Assembly: GCF_031583025.1 (NCBI RefSeq)
Contig: NZ_CP134062.1
Location: 558,001 to 622,000, forward strand
Direction of reading: 5' to 3'
DNA length: 64,000 bases
Origin: Mycobacterium sp. Z3061
GTDB taxonomy: Bacteria > Actinomycetota > Actinomycetes > Mycobacteriales > Mycobacteriaceae
The position numbers and the translations under genes are program-made. Below, one piece after another: positions 25,596 through 34,627 of this stretch. The notes beneath the pieces are model-generated. The model was given only the letters and a program-made list of their open reading frames with translations, searched no databases and was not told the DNA's origin. How positions within the stretch are numbered: position 1 is the first letter of the stretch; every line of letters starts with the position of its first letter.

Positions 25596-26758
25596 TAGGG
25601 ATGCTGGGCAGGATCCGCCGCGGCACCTGGCAGGTGCTGGTGCTGCTGGTGGCCACCCTGATGCTGAGTTCCTGTGGCTGGAAAGGCATCTCGCAGGTCG
25701 CGATCCCGGGCGCACCCGGAAGTGGCAGCGACGCTTACACCGTCTACGCCCAGGTGCCGGACACGCTGGCGATCAACGGCAACAGCAAGGTGATGGTCGC
25801 CGACGTCGAGGTGGGTTCGATCCGCAAGATCGAGCTGAAGAACTGGATCGCCACCCTGACGCTGGGGCTGAAGAAGGACACCAAGCTCCCGAAGAACACC
25901 ATCCTGAAGATCGGCCAGACCAGCTTGCTGGGGTCGCAGCACGTGGAGTTGCTGTCGCCGGAGAACCCGTCCAAGGAACTCTTGCGCAACGGCGACACCA
26001 TCCCGCTGAAGAACTCGTCGGCCTATCCCAACATCGAGCAGACGCTGGCGGTCGTCTCGCTGATCCTGCGCGGTGGCGGCATCCCGAACCTGGAAGTGCT
26101 GCAGAACGAGATCTACGCGATCTTCCACGGGCGCGGCGACCAGATTCGCGGCTTCCTGAACCGGCTGGACACGTTCACCCGTCAGCTCAACGAGCAGCGC
26201 GATGACATCACCCATGCCATCGACTCGACGAACCGCCTGCTGAGCTACGTGGGTAACCGCAACGACGTGCTGGAGCGGGTGCTCACCGACTTCCCGCCGC
26301 TGATCAAGCATTTCGCGGACACCAAGAACCTGCTGATCAACGCGGTGGACTCGGTGGGCCGGCTGAGCGGTGCCGCCGACCAGTACCTGTCGGAAGCCCG
26401 CGGCAACCTGCACACCGACCTCGAGTCGCTGCAGTGCCCGCTGCGGGAACTCGGCCGCGGCTCGCCGTACCTGATCGGCGCGCTGAAGCTGATCCTGACG
26501 CAGCCGTTCGACATCGACGCGGTGCCGAAGATCTTCCGCGGCGACTACCAGAACGTGTCGGCGACGCTCGACGTGACCTACAGCGCCATGGACAACGCGG
26601 TGCTGACGGGTACCGGGTTCTCCGGAGCCCTGCGGGCCCTGGAGCAGTCCTTCGGGCGCGACCCGGAGACGATGATCCCCGACGTTCGCTACACGTCGAA
26701 CCCGAACGACGCACCGGGCGGGCCGTTGGTTGAAAGGGCGGAGCGAGGCCAATGCTGA
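25592..26758 (+). CDS. lprK: Mce-family lipoprotein LprK (Mce1E)
   Basis: The 388-residue protein has a lipoprotein signal peptide: basic residues, a hydrophobic stretch (LVLLVATLML) and the lipobox LSSC near residue 28, whose cysteine should be acylated. The MCE domain follows (about 50-130). E-type Mce proteins are the lipid-anchored subunit of the hexamer. The GTG start overlaps the mce1D stop (GTGA). Its 3' end overlaps mce1F by seven bases. It corresponds to Rv0173. Confidence 0.95.
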   Translation: MIGMLGRIRRGTWQVLVLLVATLMLSSCGWKGISQVAIPGAPGSGSDAYTVYAQVPDTLAINGNSKVMVADVEVGSIRKIELKNWIATLTLGLKKDTKLPKNTILKIGQTSLLGSQHVELLSPENPSKELLRNGDTIPLKNSSAYPNIEQTLAVVSLILRGGGIPNLEVLQNEIYAIFHGRGDQIRGFLNRLDTFTRQLNEQRDDITHAIDSTNRLLSYVGNRNDVLERVLTDFPPLIKHFADTKNLLINAVDSVGRLSGAADQYLSEARGNLHTDLESLQCPLRELGRGSPYLIGALKLILTQPFDIDAVPKIFRGDYQNVSATLDVTYSAMDNAVLTGTGFSGALRALEQSFGRDPETMIPDVRYTSNPNDAPGGPLVERAERGQC

Positions 26759-28308
26759 CACCCTTCATCAAGCGCCAGCTGTGGCTGTTCCTGACACTGA
26801 CAGTGGTCGCGCTGTCCGTGCTGGGCATCTACTACCTGCAGATTCCGACGCTGGTCGGGATCGGGCGCTACGAGCTGACCGCGAACCTGCCCGCCTCGGG
26901 TGGTTTGTACCCGACCGCCAACGTGACCTACCGCGGCATCACGATCGGCAAGGTCACCGAGGTGGAGCCGACCCCGTCGGGTGCGAAGGCGACGCTGAGC
27001 ATCGACAGCCGCTACAAGATCCCGATCGATGCCACCGCGAACGTGCACTCGGTGTCGGCGGTCGGTGAGCAGTATCTGGACCTGGTCTCCACGGGTGACC
27101 CCGGAAAGTTCTTCGCCTCCGGCCAGACCATCACCAAGGGCACCGTGCCCAGCGAGATCGGGCCGGCGTTGGACACCGCCAACCGTGGCCTGGCGGTGTT
27201 GCCGAAGGAGAAGATCCCGAAGCTGCTCGACGAGACGGCGCTGGCGGTCGGTGGACTGGGACCGGCCCTGCAACGGCTGGTGGACGCGACGCAGGCGATC
27301 GTGGGCGACTTCCACACCCAGATCAACGACGTCAACGACATCATCCAGAACTCCGGACCGATCCTGCAGAGCCAGGTCGACTCGGGCAGCGCGATCGAGC
27401 GCTGGGCGCGCAACCTGAACACGCTGGCAGCTCAGAGCGCCCAGGAGGACCAGCACCTGCGCAGCGTGCTGACCCAGGCCGCTCCGACGGCGGACCAGGT
27501 GAATGAGGTGTTCACCGACGTCCGTGACTCGCTGCCGCAGACGCTGGCCAACCTCGAGGTCGTGTTCGACCTGCTGAAGCGGTACCACAAGGGCCTCGAG
27601 CAGGTCCTGGTGTTCCTGCCTCAGGGCGCTTCGATCGCACAGACGGTGGCCGCGCCGTTCCCGAACATGGCGGCCCTGGACCTCGCGCTGGCGATCAACC
27701 AGCCTCCCCCCTGCCTGACCGGCTTCATTCCGGCCGAGCAGTGGCGGTCGTTCGCCGACACCAGCATGCAGCCGCTGCCGGTCGGGACGTACTGCAAGAT
27801 CCCGATGGACACCCCGGCCAACAGCGTGCGTGGATCGCGCAACATTCCCTGTGTCGACGTGCCCGGCAAGCGGGCCGCCACGCCGCGCGAATGCCGCAGC
27901 ACCAAGCCGTATGAGCCGGCGGGTACCAACCCCTGGTACGGCGACCCGAACCAGCTGCTGACCTGCCCGGCGCCCGCCGCGCGGTGTGACCAGCCGGTCA
28001 AGCCGGGTCTGGTGGTACCCGCGCCGTCGGTCAACAACGGGTTGAACCCGGCCCCGGCCGACCGGCTCCCGCCGGGCGGCACTCCACCCCCGATCAGCGA
28101 CCCGCTGACCCGTCCCGGCACCGGCGCGGTGCAGTGCAACGGACAGCAGCCCAACCCCTGCGTCTACACTCCGGGCGGGCCCCCCTCTGCGGTCTACAGT
28201 CCGCAGAGTGGCGAGCTGGTAGGGCCCGACGGGGTCAAATACTCCGTCGCAAACTCGATGAAAACAGGAGACGACGGATGGAAGGAGATGCTGGCACCAG
28301 CCGGCTGA
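26752..28308 (+). CDS. mce1F: Mce-family lipid transport protein Mce1F
   Basis: The 518-residue protein has an N-terminal membrane helix (residues 8-30), an MCE domain (about 35-115, LPASGGLYPTANVTYRGITIGKV), tunnel helices and a C-terminal segment from about 310. The C-terminal segment contains several cysteines and proline-rich stretches. It is the last of the six Mce subunits; Rv0174 equivalent. Its 3' end overlaps mam1A by 31 bases, which links the transporter and its accessory genes in one transcript. Confidence 0.95.
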   Translation: MLTPFIKRQLWLFLTLTVVALSVLGIYYLQIPTLVGIGRYELTANLPASGGLYPTANVTYRGITIGKVTEVEPTPSGAKATLSIDSRYKIPIDATANVHSVSAVGEQYLDLVSTGDPGKFFASGQTITKGTVPSEIGPALDTANRGLAVLPKEKIPKLLDETALAVGGLGPALQRLVDATQAIVGDFHTQINDVNDIIQNSGPILQSQVDSGSAIERWARNLNTLAAQSAQEDQHLRSVLTQAAPTADQVNEVFTDVRDSLPQTLANLEVVFDLLKRYHKGLEQVLVFLPQGASIAQTVAAPFPNMAALDLALAINQPPPCLTGFIPAEQWRSFADTSMQPLPVGTYCKIPMDTPANSVRGSRNIPCVDVPGKRAATPRECRSTKPYEPAGTNPWYGDPNQLLTCPAPAARCDQPVKPGLVVPAPSVNNGLNPAPADRLPPGGTPPPISDPLTRPGTGAVQCNGQQPNPCVYTPGGPPSAVYSPQSGELVGPDGVKYSVANSMKTGDDGWKEMLAPAG

Positions 28309-28988
28309 ACCCCATCAACGAGGACGATTCGCAGGGCACGGATGTCCTGACCGAGGATTCGCAGGAATCCGAGGCCGGAGCCGACCCGACTGACGCCGAG
28401 GTGACGGACGAGGATTCCCAGGAATCCGAGGCCGGAGCCGACCCTTCCAGCCTCGAGACCGCAGGAGAACCTGCCGTCGAGCGGGGTAAATCCCGGGTGG
28501 GCCGGGCCTGGGTGGTCGGGATCGCGGCAGTCCTGCTGATCATGGCCGGCGCCATCGCGGGCGGTGGCTATTACGCCTTGCGGTCCCACCAGGACATCGC
28601 GGCGTTGCAGCGCAACGACGCTGCGGCACTGAGCGTCGCCAAGGATTGCGTCGCCGCGACGCAGGCGCCGGACATCAGCAGCATGGCGGCCAGTGAACAG
28701 AAGATCGTCGACTGCGGCACCGACCAGTACCGCACCCAGGCACTGCTCTACAGCAGCATGCTGGTGCAGGCGTACCAGGCTGCCAATGTGCACCTGAAGG
28801 TGTCCGACATGCGGGCGGCCGTCGAGCGCAACAATCCCGACGGCTCGGTCGACGTCCTCATCGCCCTGCGCATCAACGTCTCCAACGACCAGCAGCAGAA
28901 CCAGGAGACCGGTTACCGCCTGCGGGTACGGATGGCGCCGACCGAGGGGACCTACAAGATCTCCAAGCTCGACCAGGTGACGAAGTGA
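28278..28988 (+). CDS. mam1A: Mce-associated membrane protein Mam1A
   Basis: The 236-residue protein has an acidic N-terminal cytosolic region (residues 1-70), one membrane helix (about 76-98) and a periplasmic NTF2-like Mam domain. It corresponds to Rv0175. Mam proteins stabilise the Mce complex. The ATG at 28278 has AACAGGAG eight bases upstream and lies within the end of mce1F. An unusual feature is a duplicated 12-residue acidic unit, at residues 26-37 and 45-56, encoded by two nearly identical 35-base segments. It overlaps mam1B by four bases. Confidence 0.88.
   Translation: MEGDAGTSRLNPINEDDSQGTDVLTEDSQESEAGADPTDAEVTDEDSQESEAGADPSSLETAGEPAVERGKSRVGRAWVVGIAAVLLIMAGAIAGGGYYALRSHQDIAALQRNDAAALSVAKDCVAATQAPDISSMAASEQKIVDCGTDQYRTQALLYSSMLVQAYQAANVHLKVSDMRAAVERNNPDGSVDVLIALRINVSNDQQQNQETGYRLRVRMAPTEGTYKISKLDQVTK
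28353..28444 (+). repeat. 35-base direct repeat in mam1A
   Basis: Bases 28353-28387 and 28410-28444 are identical except for one base (a 57-base period). They encode the acidic unit starting EDSQESEAGADP twice. This looks like a recent in-frame duplication in the disordered N-terminal region. Confidence 0.85.
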
Positions 28989-29956
28989 CGGTGGTGGTCG
29001 AAAAGACCCGGACCGCCGCCCAGGACTTACCCGAGAAGGCCTTGGCGCCTTGGCATGTGCGCGTTGCGGCATTTGCCGTCGACGTGCTGGCCGGACTGGC
29101 CGTGGCAACCACCATGGCGCTGGTTTCGTTCACCCTGCCGCCGTACCGCGCGTGGTGGTGGGTTTGCATGGTCGTGTGCGCCCTCGCGGTCCTGGCGGTG
29201 CTGGTCAACCGGCTGTTGCTGCCGACGGTGACCGGCTGGAGTCTGGGACGCGCACAATTCGGCATCGCCGTCGCTCGGCGCGACGGGAAAGAAATCAGCC
29301 CGTGGTGGCTGCTGTTGCGCGACCTGGCACACCTGATCGACACCGCCGCGCTGTTGGTGGGCTGGTTCTGGCCGCTGTGGGATTCGCAGCGCCGCACCTT
29401 CGCCGACATGCTGCTGCGCACCGAGGTGCTGCGCGTCGTACCTCACGAGCGGGCCGAGAAGGTACGGCAGTGGACGGCGGTGGCGCTGGCTGTCGCGGCG
29501 CTGCTGTGTCTGGGCGGTGCGGGTGTGGGCTACGGGGTCGTCTACGCCCGGGCCCAGGCCACCGACCGGACCCGCGCCGAGATCTCGACGCAGGGCCCCA
29601 AAATCGTCGCGCAGATGCTGACGTACGACCCGAAGAACCTGAAGGACGATTTCGCCCGTGCCCTGAACTTGACCACCGACCGATACCGCCGGGAGTTGGC
29701 CGCCCAGCAGGAGGCGGTGCAGAAGGGCCAGCCCGTCATCAACGAGTACTGGGGTTCCACGAACTCGGTATTGGATGCCACCCCGAACACCGCGACGATG
29801 CTGCTGTTCTTGCAGGGCCGCCGCGGCGATGGCCCGGAAACCCGCTACATCACCGCCAGCGTCAGGGTGAAGTTCGTGAAGAGCGGCGACGGCCACTGGC
29901 TGGTCGACAACCTCACGGTGCTGGCCAAGCCGAAACCAGCGGGTGAAGGCAAATGA
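28985..29956 (+). CDS. mam1B: Mce-associated RDD-type membrane protein Mam1B
   Basis: The 323-residue protein begins with an RDD domain of three membrane helices (about residues 20-150, starting PWHVRVAAFAVDVLAG). A fourth helix (about 165-185) leads into a Mam-like extracytoplasmic domain (about 195-315). It matches Rv0176, the RDD/Mam fusion of the mce1 locus. It overlaps mam1A (GTGA) and mam1C (ATGA) by four bases each, so translation is coupled. A role in assembly or stability of Mce1 is known for the family and inferred here. Confidence 0.88.
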   Translation: MTVVVEKTRTAAQDLPEKALAPWHVRVAAFAVDVLAGLAVATTMALVSFTLPPYRAWWWVCMVVCALAVLAVLVNRLLLPTVTGWSLGRAQFGIAVARRDGKEISPWWLLLRDLAHLIDTAALLVGWFWPLWDSQRRTFADMLLRTEVLRVVPHERAEKVRQWTAVALAVAALLCLGGAGVGYGVVYARAQATDRTRAEISTQGPKIVAQMLTYDPKNLKDDFARALNLTTDRYRRELAAQQEAVQKGQPVINEYWGSTNSVLDATPNTATMLLFLQGRRGDGPETRYITASVRVKFVKSGDGHWLVDNLTVLAKPKPAGEGK

Positions 29957-30504
29957 GTCCCCGGCGCAAGTTCGAACCCGGCGAGGAGCCGCTGCTCGTC
30001 CCGCAGTCCATCCCGCCGCGGCGGTGGGCGCTGCCGGTGGTGTCCTCGATCGCATCGGTCGTGATGGTGGCGGCGATCGCGTTGTCGACGTTCATGCTCG
30101 TCGACCATCAATCCCGCGACCATGTTGCGGAGCGGGAAACCCAGGCCGTCAACTACGTCAAGTGGTTCATGACGGGCTTCACCTCTATCGACCCGTTCCA
30201 CGCCAACGAGTACATCGAACGGGTGATGGCCCAGGCGACGGGTGACTTCGCCAAGCAGTACACCGACAAGGCCAACGAAATCCTGTTCCAGGTCGCCCGC
30301 GCGGAACGGTCCACCGGGACGGTGCTGGAAGCCGGCGTGGAACGCTGGAACGACGACGGCAGCGTCACCGTGTTGGTGGCCACCGACGTCACTTCCAAGT
30401 CGCCGGACGGAAAACAGGTCTTCGAGAACACCAACCGTTGGTCGGCGACCGCTACGCAGGAAGGGAATCAGTGGAAGATCAGCAACCTGCAGCAGGTGAT
30501 CTGA
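29953..30504 (+). CDS. mam1C: Mce-associated membrane protein Mam1C
   Basis: This 183-residue protein has a short basic N terminus, one membrane helix (about residues 28-50) and a Mam/NTF2-like domain ending in GNQWKISNLQQVI. It corresponds to Rv0177. The ATG overlaps the mam1B stop, and mam1D begins inside its last 34 bases. Confidence 0.87.
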   Translation: MSPRRKFEPGEEPLLVPQSIPPRRWALPVVSSIASVVMVAAIALSTFMLVDHQSRDHVAERETQAVNYVKWFMTGFTSIDPFHANEYIERVMAQATGDFAKQYTDKANEILFQVARAERSTGTVLEAGVERWNDDGSVTVLVATDVTSKSPDGKQVFENTNRWSATATQEGNQWKISNLQQVI

Positions 30505-31247
30505 CCGACGAGGCCCGGGAGGAATCCGAGGCCGCGGACTCCCAAGCCGAAACCGTCGAGGCCGCCGCGCCGGTGACGGAAACCGATGCGGCGGAGGGTG
30601 ATTCGCCGGAAGAGGACGGGACGGACTCCGAGGCCGAGCCGGCCGAGACTGACGCCGAGCCGGCCGAGACCCAGGCCAAGCCGGTCAAGCCGGTCAAGCA
30701 GAAGAAGCAGAAGAAACAGCGGAAGCGCAAGCCCGGCCGGGTGGCCGCGGTGGTCATCGCTCTGGTGGCGGCGTTGTTCGTCGGGTCCTCGGCATTCGCG
30801 GCCGCGATGGTGCAGCCCTACCTGGCCGAGCGGGCCACCATCGAAGTCAAGGTCAAGGTGGCCCGGGCCGCGGCCAACGCGATCACCACGCTGTGGAGCT
30901 ACACCCCGGAGAACATGGACACCCTCGCCGACCGCGCGGGCAGGTACCTCACCGGCGACTTCGGCGCGCAGTACCGCAAGTTCGTTGAGGAGAAGGTCGT
31001 CGGGCCCAACAAGCAACTGAAGATCACCAACTCCACCGAGGTCACCGGCGTGGCGGTCGAATCACTCGAAGGCCCGAACGCGACCGTGATCGTCTACACA
31101 AACACCACCGCGACCACCCCGCTGAAGAAGAACATCCCGTCGCTGCAGTACCTGTCCTACCGGATGTCGATGAAGCGCGAGGGCGACCGCTGGCTGGTCA
31201 CGCGGATGACCACCATCACCTCGCTGGATGTGACGCCCCAGCTGTAG
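30471..31247 (+). CDS. mam1D: Mce-associated membrane protein Mam1D
   Basis: The 258-residue protein has an acidic Glu/Ala/Asp-rich N-terminal region (residues 1-70), a lysine-rich stretch (about 74-92), a membrane helix (about 95-118) and a Mam domain. It corresponds to Rv0178, the last gene of the mce1 operon in M. tuberculosis. The GTG at 30471 has a GCAGGAAGGGAA ribosome site and overlaps mam1C in another frame. The operon may continue into the DUF1275 gene 10 bases downstream. Confidence 0.87.
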   Translation: MEDQQPAAGDLTDEAREESEAADSQAETVEAAAPVTETDAAEGDSPEEDGTDSEAEPAETDAEPAETQAKPVKPVKQKKQKKQRKRKPGRVAAVVIALVAALFVGSSAFAAAMVQPYLAERATIEVKVKVARAAANAITTLWSYTPENMDTLADRAGRYLTGDFGAQYRKFVEEKVVGPNKQLKITNSTEVTGVAVESLEGPNATVIVYTNTTATTPLKKNIPSLQYLSYRMSMKREGDRWLVTRMTTITSLDVTPQL

Positions 31248-31257
31248 CGCACCCGCC

Positions 31258-31938
31258 ATGGCCGTTATCTCTCCGGTGTCCGACCGGTCGACCGTCACGG
31301 CTTTGCTGTTGCTGACGTTCGCGACCGGCTTGGCCGACGCCATCGCCGTGCTGGTACTCGGGCACGTTTTCGTCGCCAACATGACGGGCAACGTGATCTT
31401 CTTCGGCTTCTGGTTCGCGCCGCGGTCCAGCGTCGACCTGACCGCCGTCGTCGTCGCCTTCCCGACCTTTGTCGCCGGCACGATCCTGGGCGGGCGGTTG
31501 ATGCGCCACTTCGGGGTCCGGGTGCGGCCCTGGATCACCTTGTCGTTGGGCATCGAGGTGGTGCTGCTGACCGTTCTCTCGATCCTGGCCGGCACGGGTG
31601 TCTGCCGGTACAACGACAACACCAAGCTGCTGCTGATCGGCGGCATGGCCATCGTCTTCGGCCTGCAGCACTCCAGCGCACGCCAGTTCGGCATCCAGGA
31701 ACTCACCACCACGGTGCTGACGTCGACGATCGTCGGACTCGGTTTCGACAGCCGCCTGGCCGGTGGCACCGCCGATCGCGAAAAGCTGCGCTACGGCGTG
31801 GTTTTGACGATGGGCATCGGGGCGACGGTGGGGGCGACGATCACCCGGGTGGCGGTGGCGCCGGTGCTCTGCCTGGCGGCCGCTGTGATCACCGTCAGCC
31901 TGCTGATCTTCCGGTTCGGGCCCAAGCCCACTAGTTGA
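31258..31938 (+). CDS. DUF1275 (YoaK-like) membrane protein
   Basis: The 226-residue protein has about six hydrophobic segments and the YoaK/DUF1275 signature: TGLADAIAVLVLGHVFVANMTGN near the N terminus and FGLQHSSARQFGIQELTTTVLT near residue 140. The function of the family is unknown. I do not remember a homologue at this place in M. tuberculosis, where lprO follows mam1D directly, so this looks like an insertion at the operon end. It is 10 bases from mam1D and may be co-transcribed. Its 3' end overlaps lprO, which is convergent, by eight bases. Confidence 0.87.
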   Translation: MAVISPVSDRSTVTALLLLTFATGLADAIAVLVLGHVFVANMTGNVIFFGFWFAPRSSVDLTAVVVAFPTFVAGTILGGRLMRHFGVRVRPWITLSLGIEVVLLTVLSILAGTGVCRYNDNTKLLLIGGMAIVFGLQHSSARQFGIQELTTTVLTSTIVGLGFDSRLAGGTADREKLRYGVVLTMGIGATVGATITRVAVAPVLCLAAAVITVSLLIFRFGPKPTS

Positions 31939-33013
31939 AGGCGAGCCAGCTGGGCAGCGCGCGCTCGTGGGAGTCGCAGAGCACCTGCCGGGTGTCGCAC
32001 GAGCCCTTGGGCGATCCCGCTCCGGCCCACATGCCCCCGGTGTCGCGGCGCAACACGATCGCCGACGAGCCGCCGCCGTCGAGCAGGATCGCGGTGTCGC
32101 TGCCCAGGCCGCGGAAGAGGTCCTGAATGTTGTCCGGGGTGTAGCTGCCACCCTCGAAGATGTACATCTCGTCTTTCTGCTTCGAGTAGGCCAGGGCGGT
32201 GCGCGCCGCGCTGGGACCGCCGTCGTGCAACTGCGCGGTGTTGCCGGGCGACAGGAGCCCGATGCCGGCCACCGCCACGAATTTCGCGTTCTTGTTCAGC
32301 AGGTCGGCAATCACCGGCGTGGCCAGGTCATAGTCCTCTCTACCCTTGGGCCGCAGCACATATGGCGCACCACCGGCCGGCAGGATCATGGTCGTCAACG
32401 ACGTCCAGGATTCGTCGCCGCCGGACAGGCCCTGCTTGCCGGGGTAGGCGACGGTGCCGGTGACGGCCTGGTTGGCGCGGCCCTGGCCACGGGTGTTGTC
32501 CACGAAGGCGCCCAGCGGTGAGCTGCACCCGGTGTCGCGCCAGGAACCGGCCTTCTGGCCGCGCACGTCGAAGAAGTTGGCGTTGATCGCGATGGTCGGC
32601 TGGCCCATGCGCTGCCACGCCTGCAGCGGGGCGTAGACCTCGGACGCCTGCATCAGGCCCTCACTGGTGCGCGCACCGGCATTGTTTTCGCAACGCGCCT
32701 GGTCACCCTGGTGGCTGTCCACCAGCAGATGCGGCTGCAGCCGGCTCGACGCCTGCTTGATGATCATCAGGTGGCCACCGTTGTTCATTTCGTACGCGTG
32801 GCCGGCGCCGTCCAAGAGCGGCATGGAGTGTCCACCGCCGAAGTTGTAGACCAGATACGAGCCCTTGGTGTTGGCGATCGCCTGCTCCAGCAGTTCACGC
32901 GCATCGGCGGCGCGGGCTAGCGGCTGGCCCGTGGTGCTCGCCAATGCGACGCATGACGCCAGCGCGGCACAGCTTGCCGTGAGTCTGCGCAGGACGGCAG
33001 CTGGCGTCGGCAC
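31931..33013 (-). CDS. lprO: phosphodiester glycosidase family protein, LprO-like
   Basis: The 360-residue secreted protein has an N-terminal signal peptide. It then has a phosphodiester glycosidase (NAGPA/DUF2233) domain with NANFFD near residue 145, ARTALAYS near 275 and LDGGGSSAIV near 320. It corresponds to Rv0179c, annotated as lipoprotein LprO. A lipobox-like LASC is present at about residues 17-20, but an AxA cleavage site (ARA-AD near 36) also fits, so lipidation is uncertain. The family hydrolyses glycosyl phosphodiesters; a role in envelope or sugar-phosphate turnover is inferred. The GTG start has an AAAGG ribosome site. Confidence 0.83.
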   Translation of the reverse strand: MPTPAAVLRRLTASCAALASCVALASTTGQPLARAADARELLEQAIANTKGSYLVYNFGGGHSMPLLDGAGHAYEMNNGGHLMIIKQASSRLQPHLLVDSHQGDQARCENNAGARTSEGLMQASEVYAPLQAWQRMGQPTIAINANFFDVRGQKAGSWRDTGCSSPLGAFVDNTRGQGRANQAVTGTVAYPGKQGLSGGDESWTSLTTMILPAGGAPYVLRPKGREDYDLATPVIADLLNKNAKFVAVAGIGLLSPGNTAQLHDGGPSAARTALAYSKQKDEMYIFEGGSYTPDNIQDLFRGLGSDTAILLDGGGSSAIVLRRDTGGMWAGAGSPKGSCDTRQVLCDSHERALPSWLAFN

Positions 33014-33054
33014 GAGAAGCCCTTTCGGCCAATATCCGGGGAAGCAACTCTCCC

Positions 33055-33083
33055 AGGATCAGCCACATGCGTCACACTGTCAA
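33055..33083 (-). promoter_or_regulatory. candidate lprO promoter
   Basis: On the minus strand TTGACA (33078-33083) is followed by 17 bases and then GATCCT (33055-33060), a good SigA-type arrangement. It predicts a start near 33048 and a leader of about 35 bases with a ribosome site before the lprO GTG. Confidence 0.5.
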
Positions 33084-33122
33084 CTTTAGTAACAGCACGA
33101 TGACGGTCCGGGCGCATTCGAA

Positions 33123-34589
33123 TTACGTTTGCCCGCTTGTACTTTCAGAAGCGGGTTCGGGCTTCGGTGTCAGCTCGGGTGCCGGCTCGGACTCCTCGTC
33201 CTGGGGTGCCGGCTCGGTTGACGCCTCCGGTTCGACCGCCGTCTCGCTGACGGCTTCGCGTGCCTTCTCGCGTTGGTGGTGCGCCTGGTGCTCGGCGGCG
33301 ATGGCATGTTCGATCGCGCCGGGAATCCGGTGGAAGCCCTTGCGGTCGTACATGCGGGTGATGATGCCGCCGAGCAACAACCCGATCAGCAGGCCGATAC
33401 CGGTCATGATCAACGCCTGACGCAATCCGGCATCCCCATGCCCGTTGAGATAGAGCAGTGAGCGCACTCCGAGGAAAACCTGGTGCATGGGCTCGAACTC
33501 GGCCAGCCAACGGAAGAACGGCGGTACCGCCTCCAGCGGCACCGTCGCGCCGGCCGACGGCAAGCCGAGGATCACGAATACCAGCATGCTGAACAGCAGA
33601 CCCATCGAGCCGAGGATCGCGATCAGCGAACTCGAGGTGATGCCAACCGCGCTGATCGCGAAGACCCCGAAGGCCCACAGCTGCCAGCCCAGTGTGATGG
33701 GCATCCCCAACCCGTGGGCTATGGCCATGTACACACCCGACGTCGCCAGCGCCAGGATCACCATCAGCCCCCACTTGACCAACAGCGTGCGGAATCGCGA
33801 GATGTTGACCTGCTCGGCGAAGCGGTAGACCGGGCCGAATTCGGCTGGCACATAACCCAGCATCGAGTCCACCAGAGTGCTCACCACGATGCTGCCGGTG
33901 AAGCCCGCCAGCAACAACAACAGCGCATAGTAGAAGGCCGACAACCCATTTCCGGTGCCGTTGGGCAGCGGGTTGTACACCGTCGACTTGATGTCGATCG
34001 GACTGTTCAGGGCCAGCACCGAAGCGCCGGCCAGTGGTGCACCACCGGTCTGCGCCGCCACATCGGCCGAAAGTCGTTCGCCGACTTTGCTGTTCGCGAT
34101 CGAGGCGGCCTGGTTCAGGGTTTGACCGGCGATGCTGGAGCCCAAAGTGCCCGCCCGCGGGTTGGTGGAGATCGTGATCGTCGGCCGTTCGGCACGGTTG
34201 GCGGTCACCGCGCTTTCCCCGAGGTCGCGCAGCTTCGACGAGAACCCCGGCGGAATCACCATCTCGCCGTAGAGTTGCGCCCGGTCCAGCAGTTGCTTGG
34301 CCTCGGCTGCGGAGACCACCCGGACGTCGAACTTCTCCTTGTCCAGGCTGGCCACCACGCCGTCGGTGATCTGCTTGCCGTAGGGTCCGGCGTCCTGGTT
34401 GACCACCGCGATCGGGAATTGGCGAAGGTTGGTGGTCGGATTCAGAATGCCGCCCAGGTACAGCGCCGAGAGCGCCGACATGAGGGCGAGCGTGATCAGG
34501 ATCGGCGCCAGCCAGAACCGCACCTTACGAAGTTGCCGGGTGTTCCGGTTCGGTTTGGGTGCTGCGTGGCGGGGCTGCTTCTGAGACAT
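33123..34589 (-). CDS. YhgE/Pip-like membrane protein (Rv0180c-like)
   Basis: The 488-residue protein has one N-terminal membrane helix (about residues 25-45) and a large extracytoplasmic domain (about 50-215, starting FPIAVVNQDAG, the YhgE/Pip signature). About five C-terminal helices (220-430) and an acidic, Pro/Glu-rich tail of about 60 residues follow. This is the ABC-2/YhgE layout; in other bacteria such proteins act in export or phage adsorption, and in mycobacteria the function is not known. The ATG at 34589 has AGGAG seven bases upstream and 38 bases separate it from the pirin gene, so the two are likely co-transcribed. Confidence 0.85.
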   Translation of the reverse strand: MSQKQPRHAAPKPNRNTRQLRKVRFWLAPILITLALMSALSALYLGGILNPTTNLRQFPIAVVNQDAGPYGKQITDGVVASLDKEKFDVRVVSAAEAKQLLDRAQLYGEMVIPPGFSSKLRDLGESAVTANRAERPTITISTNPRAGTLGSSIAGQTLNQAASIANSKVGERLSADVAAQTGGAPLAGASVLALNSPIDIKSTVYNPLPNGTGNGLSAFYYALLLLLAGFTGSIVVSTLVDSMLGYVPAEFGPVYRFAEQVNISRFRTLLVKWGLMVILALATSGVYMAIAHGLGMPITLGWQLWAFGVFAISAVGITSSSLIAILGSMGLLFSMLVFVILGLPSAGATVPLEAVPPFFRWLAEFEPMHQVFLGVRSLLYLNGHGDAGLRQALIMTGIGLLIGLLLGGIITRMYDRKGFHRIPGAIEHAIAAEHQAHHQREKAREAVSETAVEPEASTEPAPQDEESEPAPELTPKPEPASESTSGQT

Positions 34590-34627
34590 GGGAGCTCCTG
34601 TCTGTCGAGCCCACTCTAATGTGTCGG

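Noticed and set aside
23688-25715. A 675-codon open frame on the minus strand opposite mce1C and mce1D
   Set aside because: Shadow of GC-rich codon use; the product has no recognisable domain and the plus-strand mce genes are clear.
31931-33013. Firm lipoprotein call for the LprO-like protein
   Set aside because: The LASC motif is followed by more hydrophobic residues and a plausible AxA signal peptidase site, so lipidation was left open.
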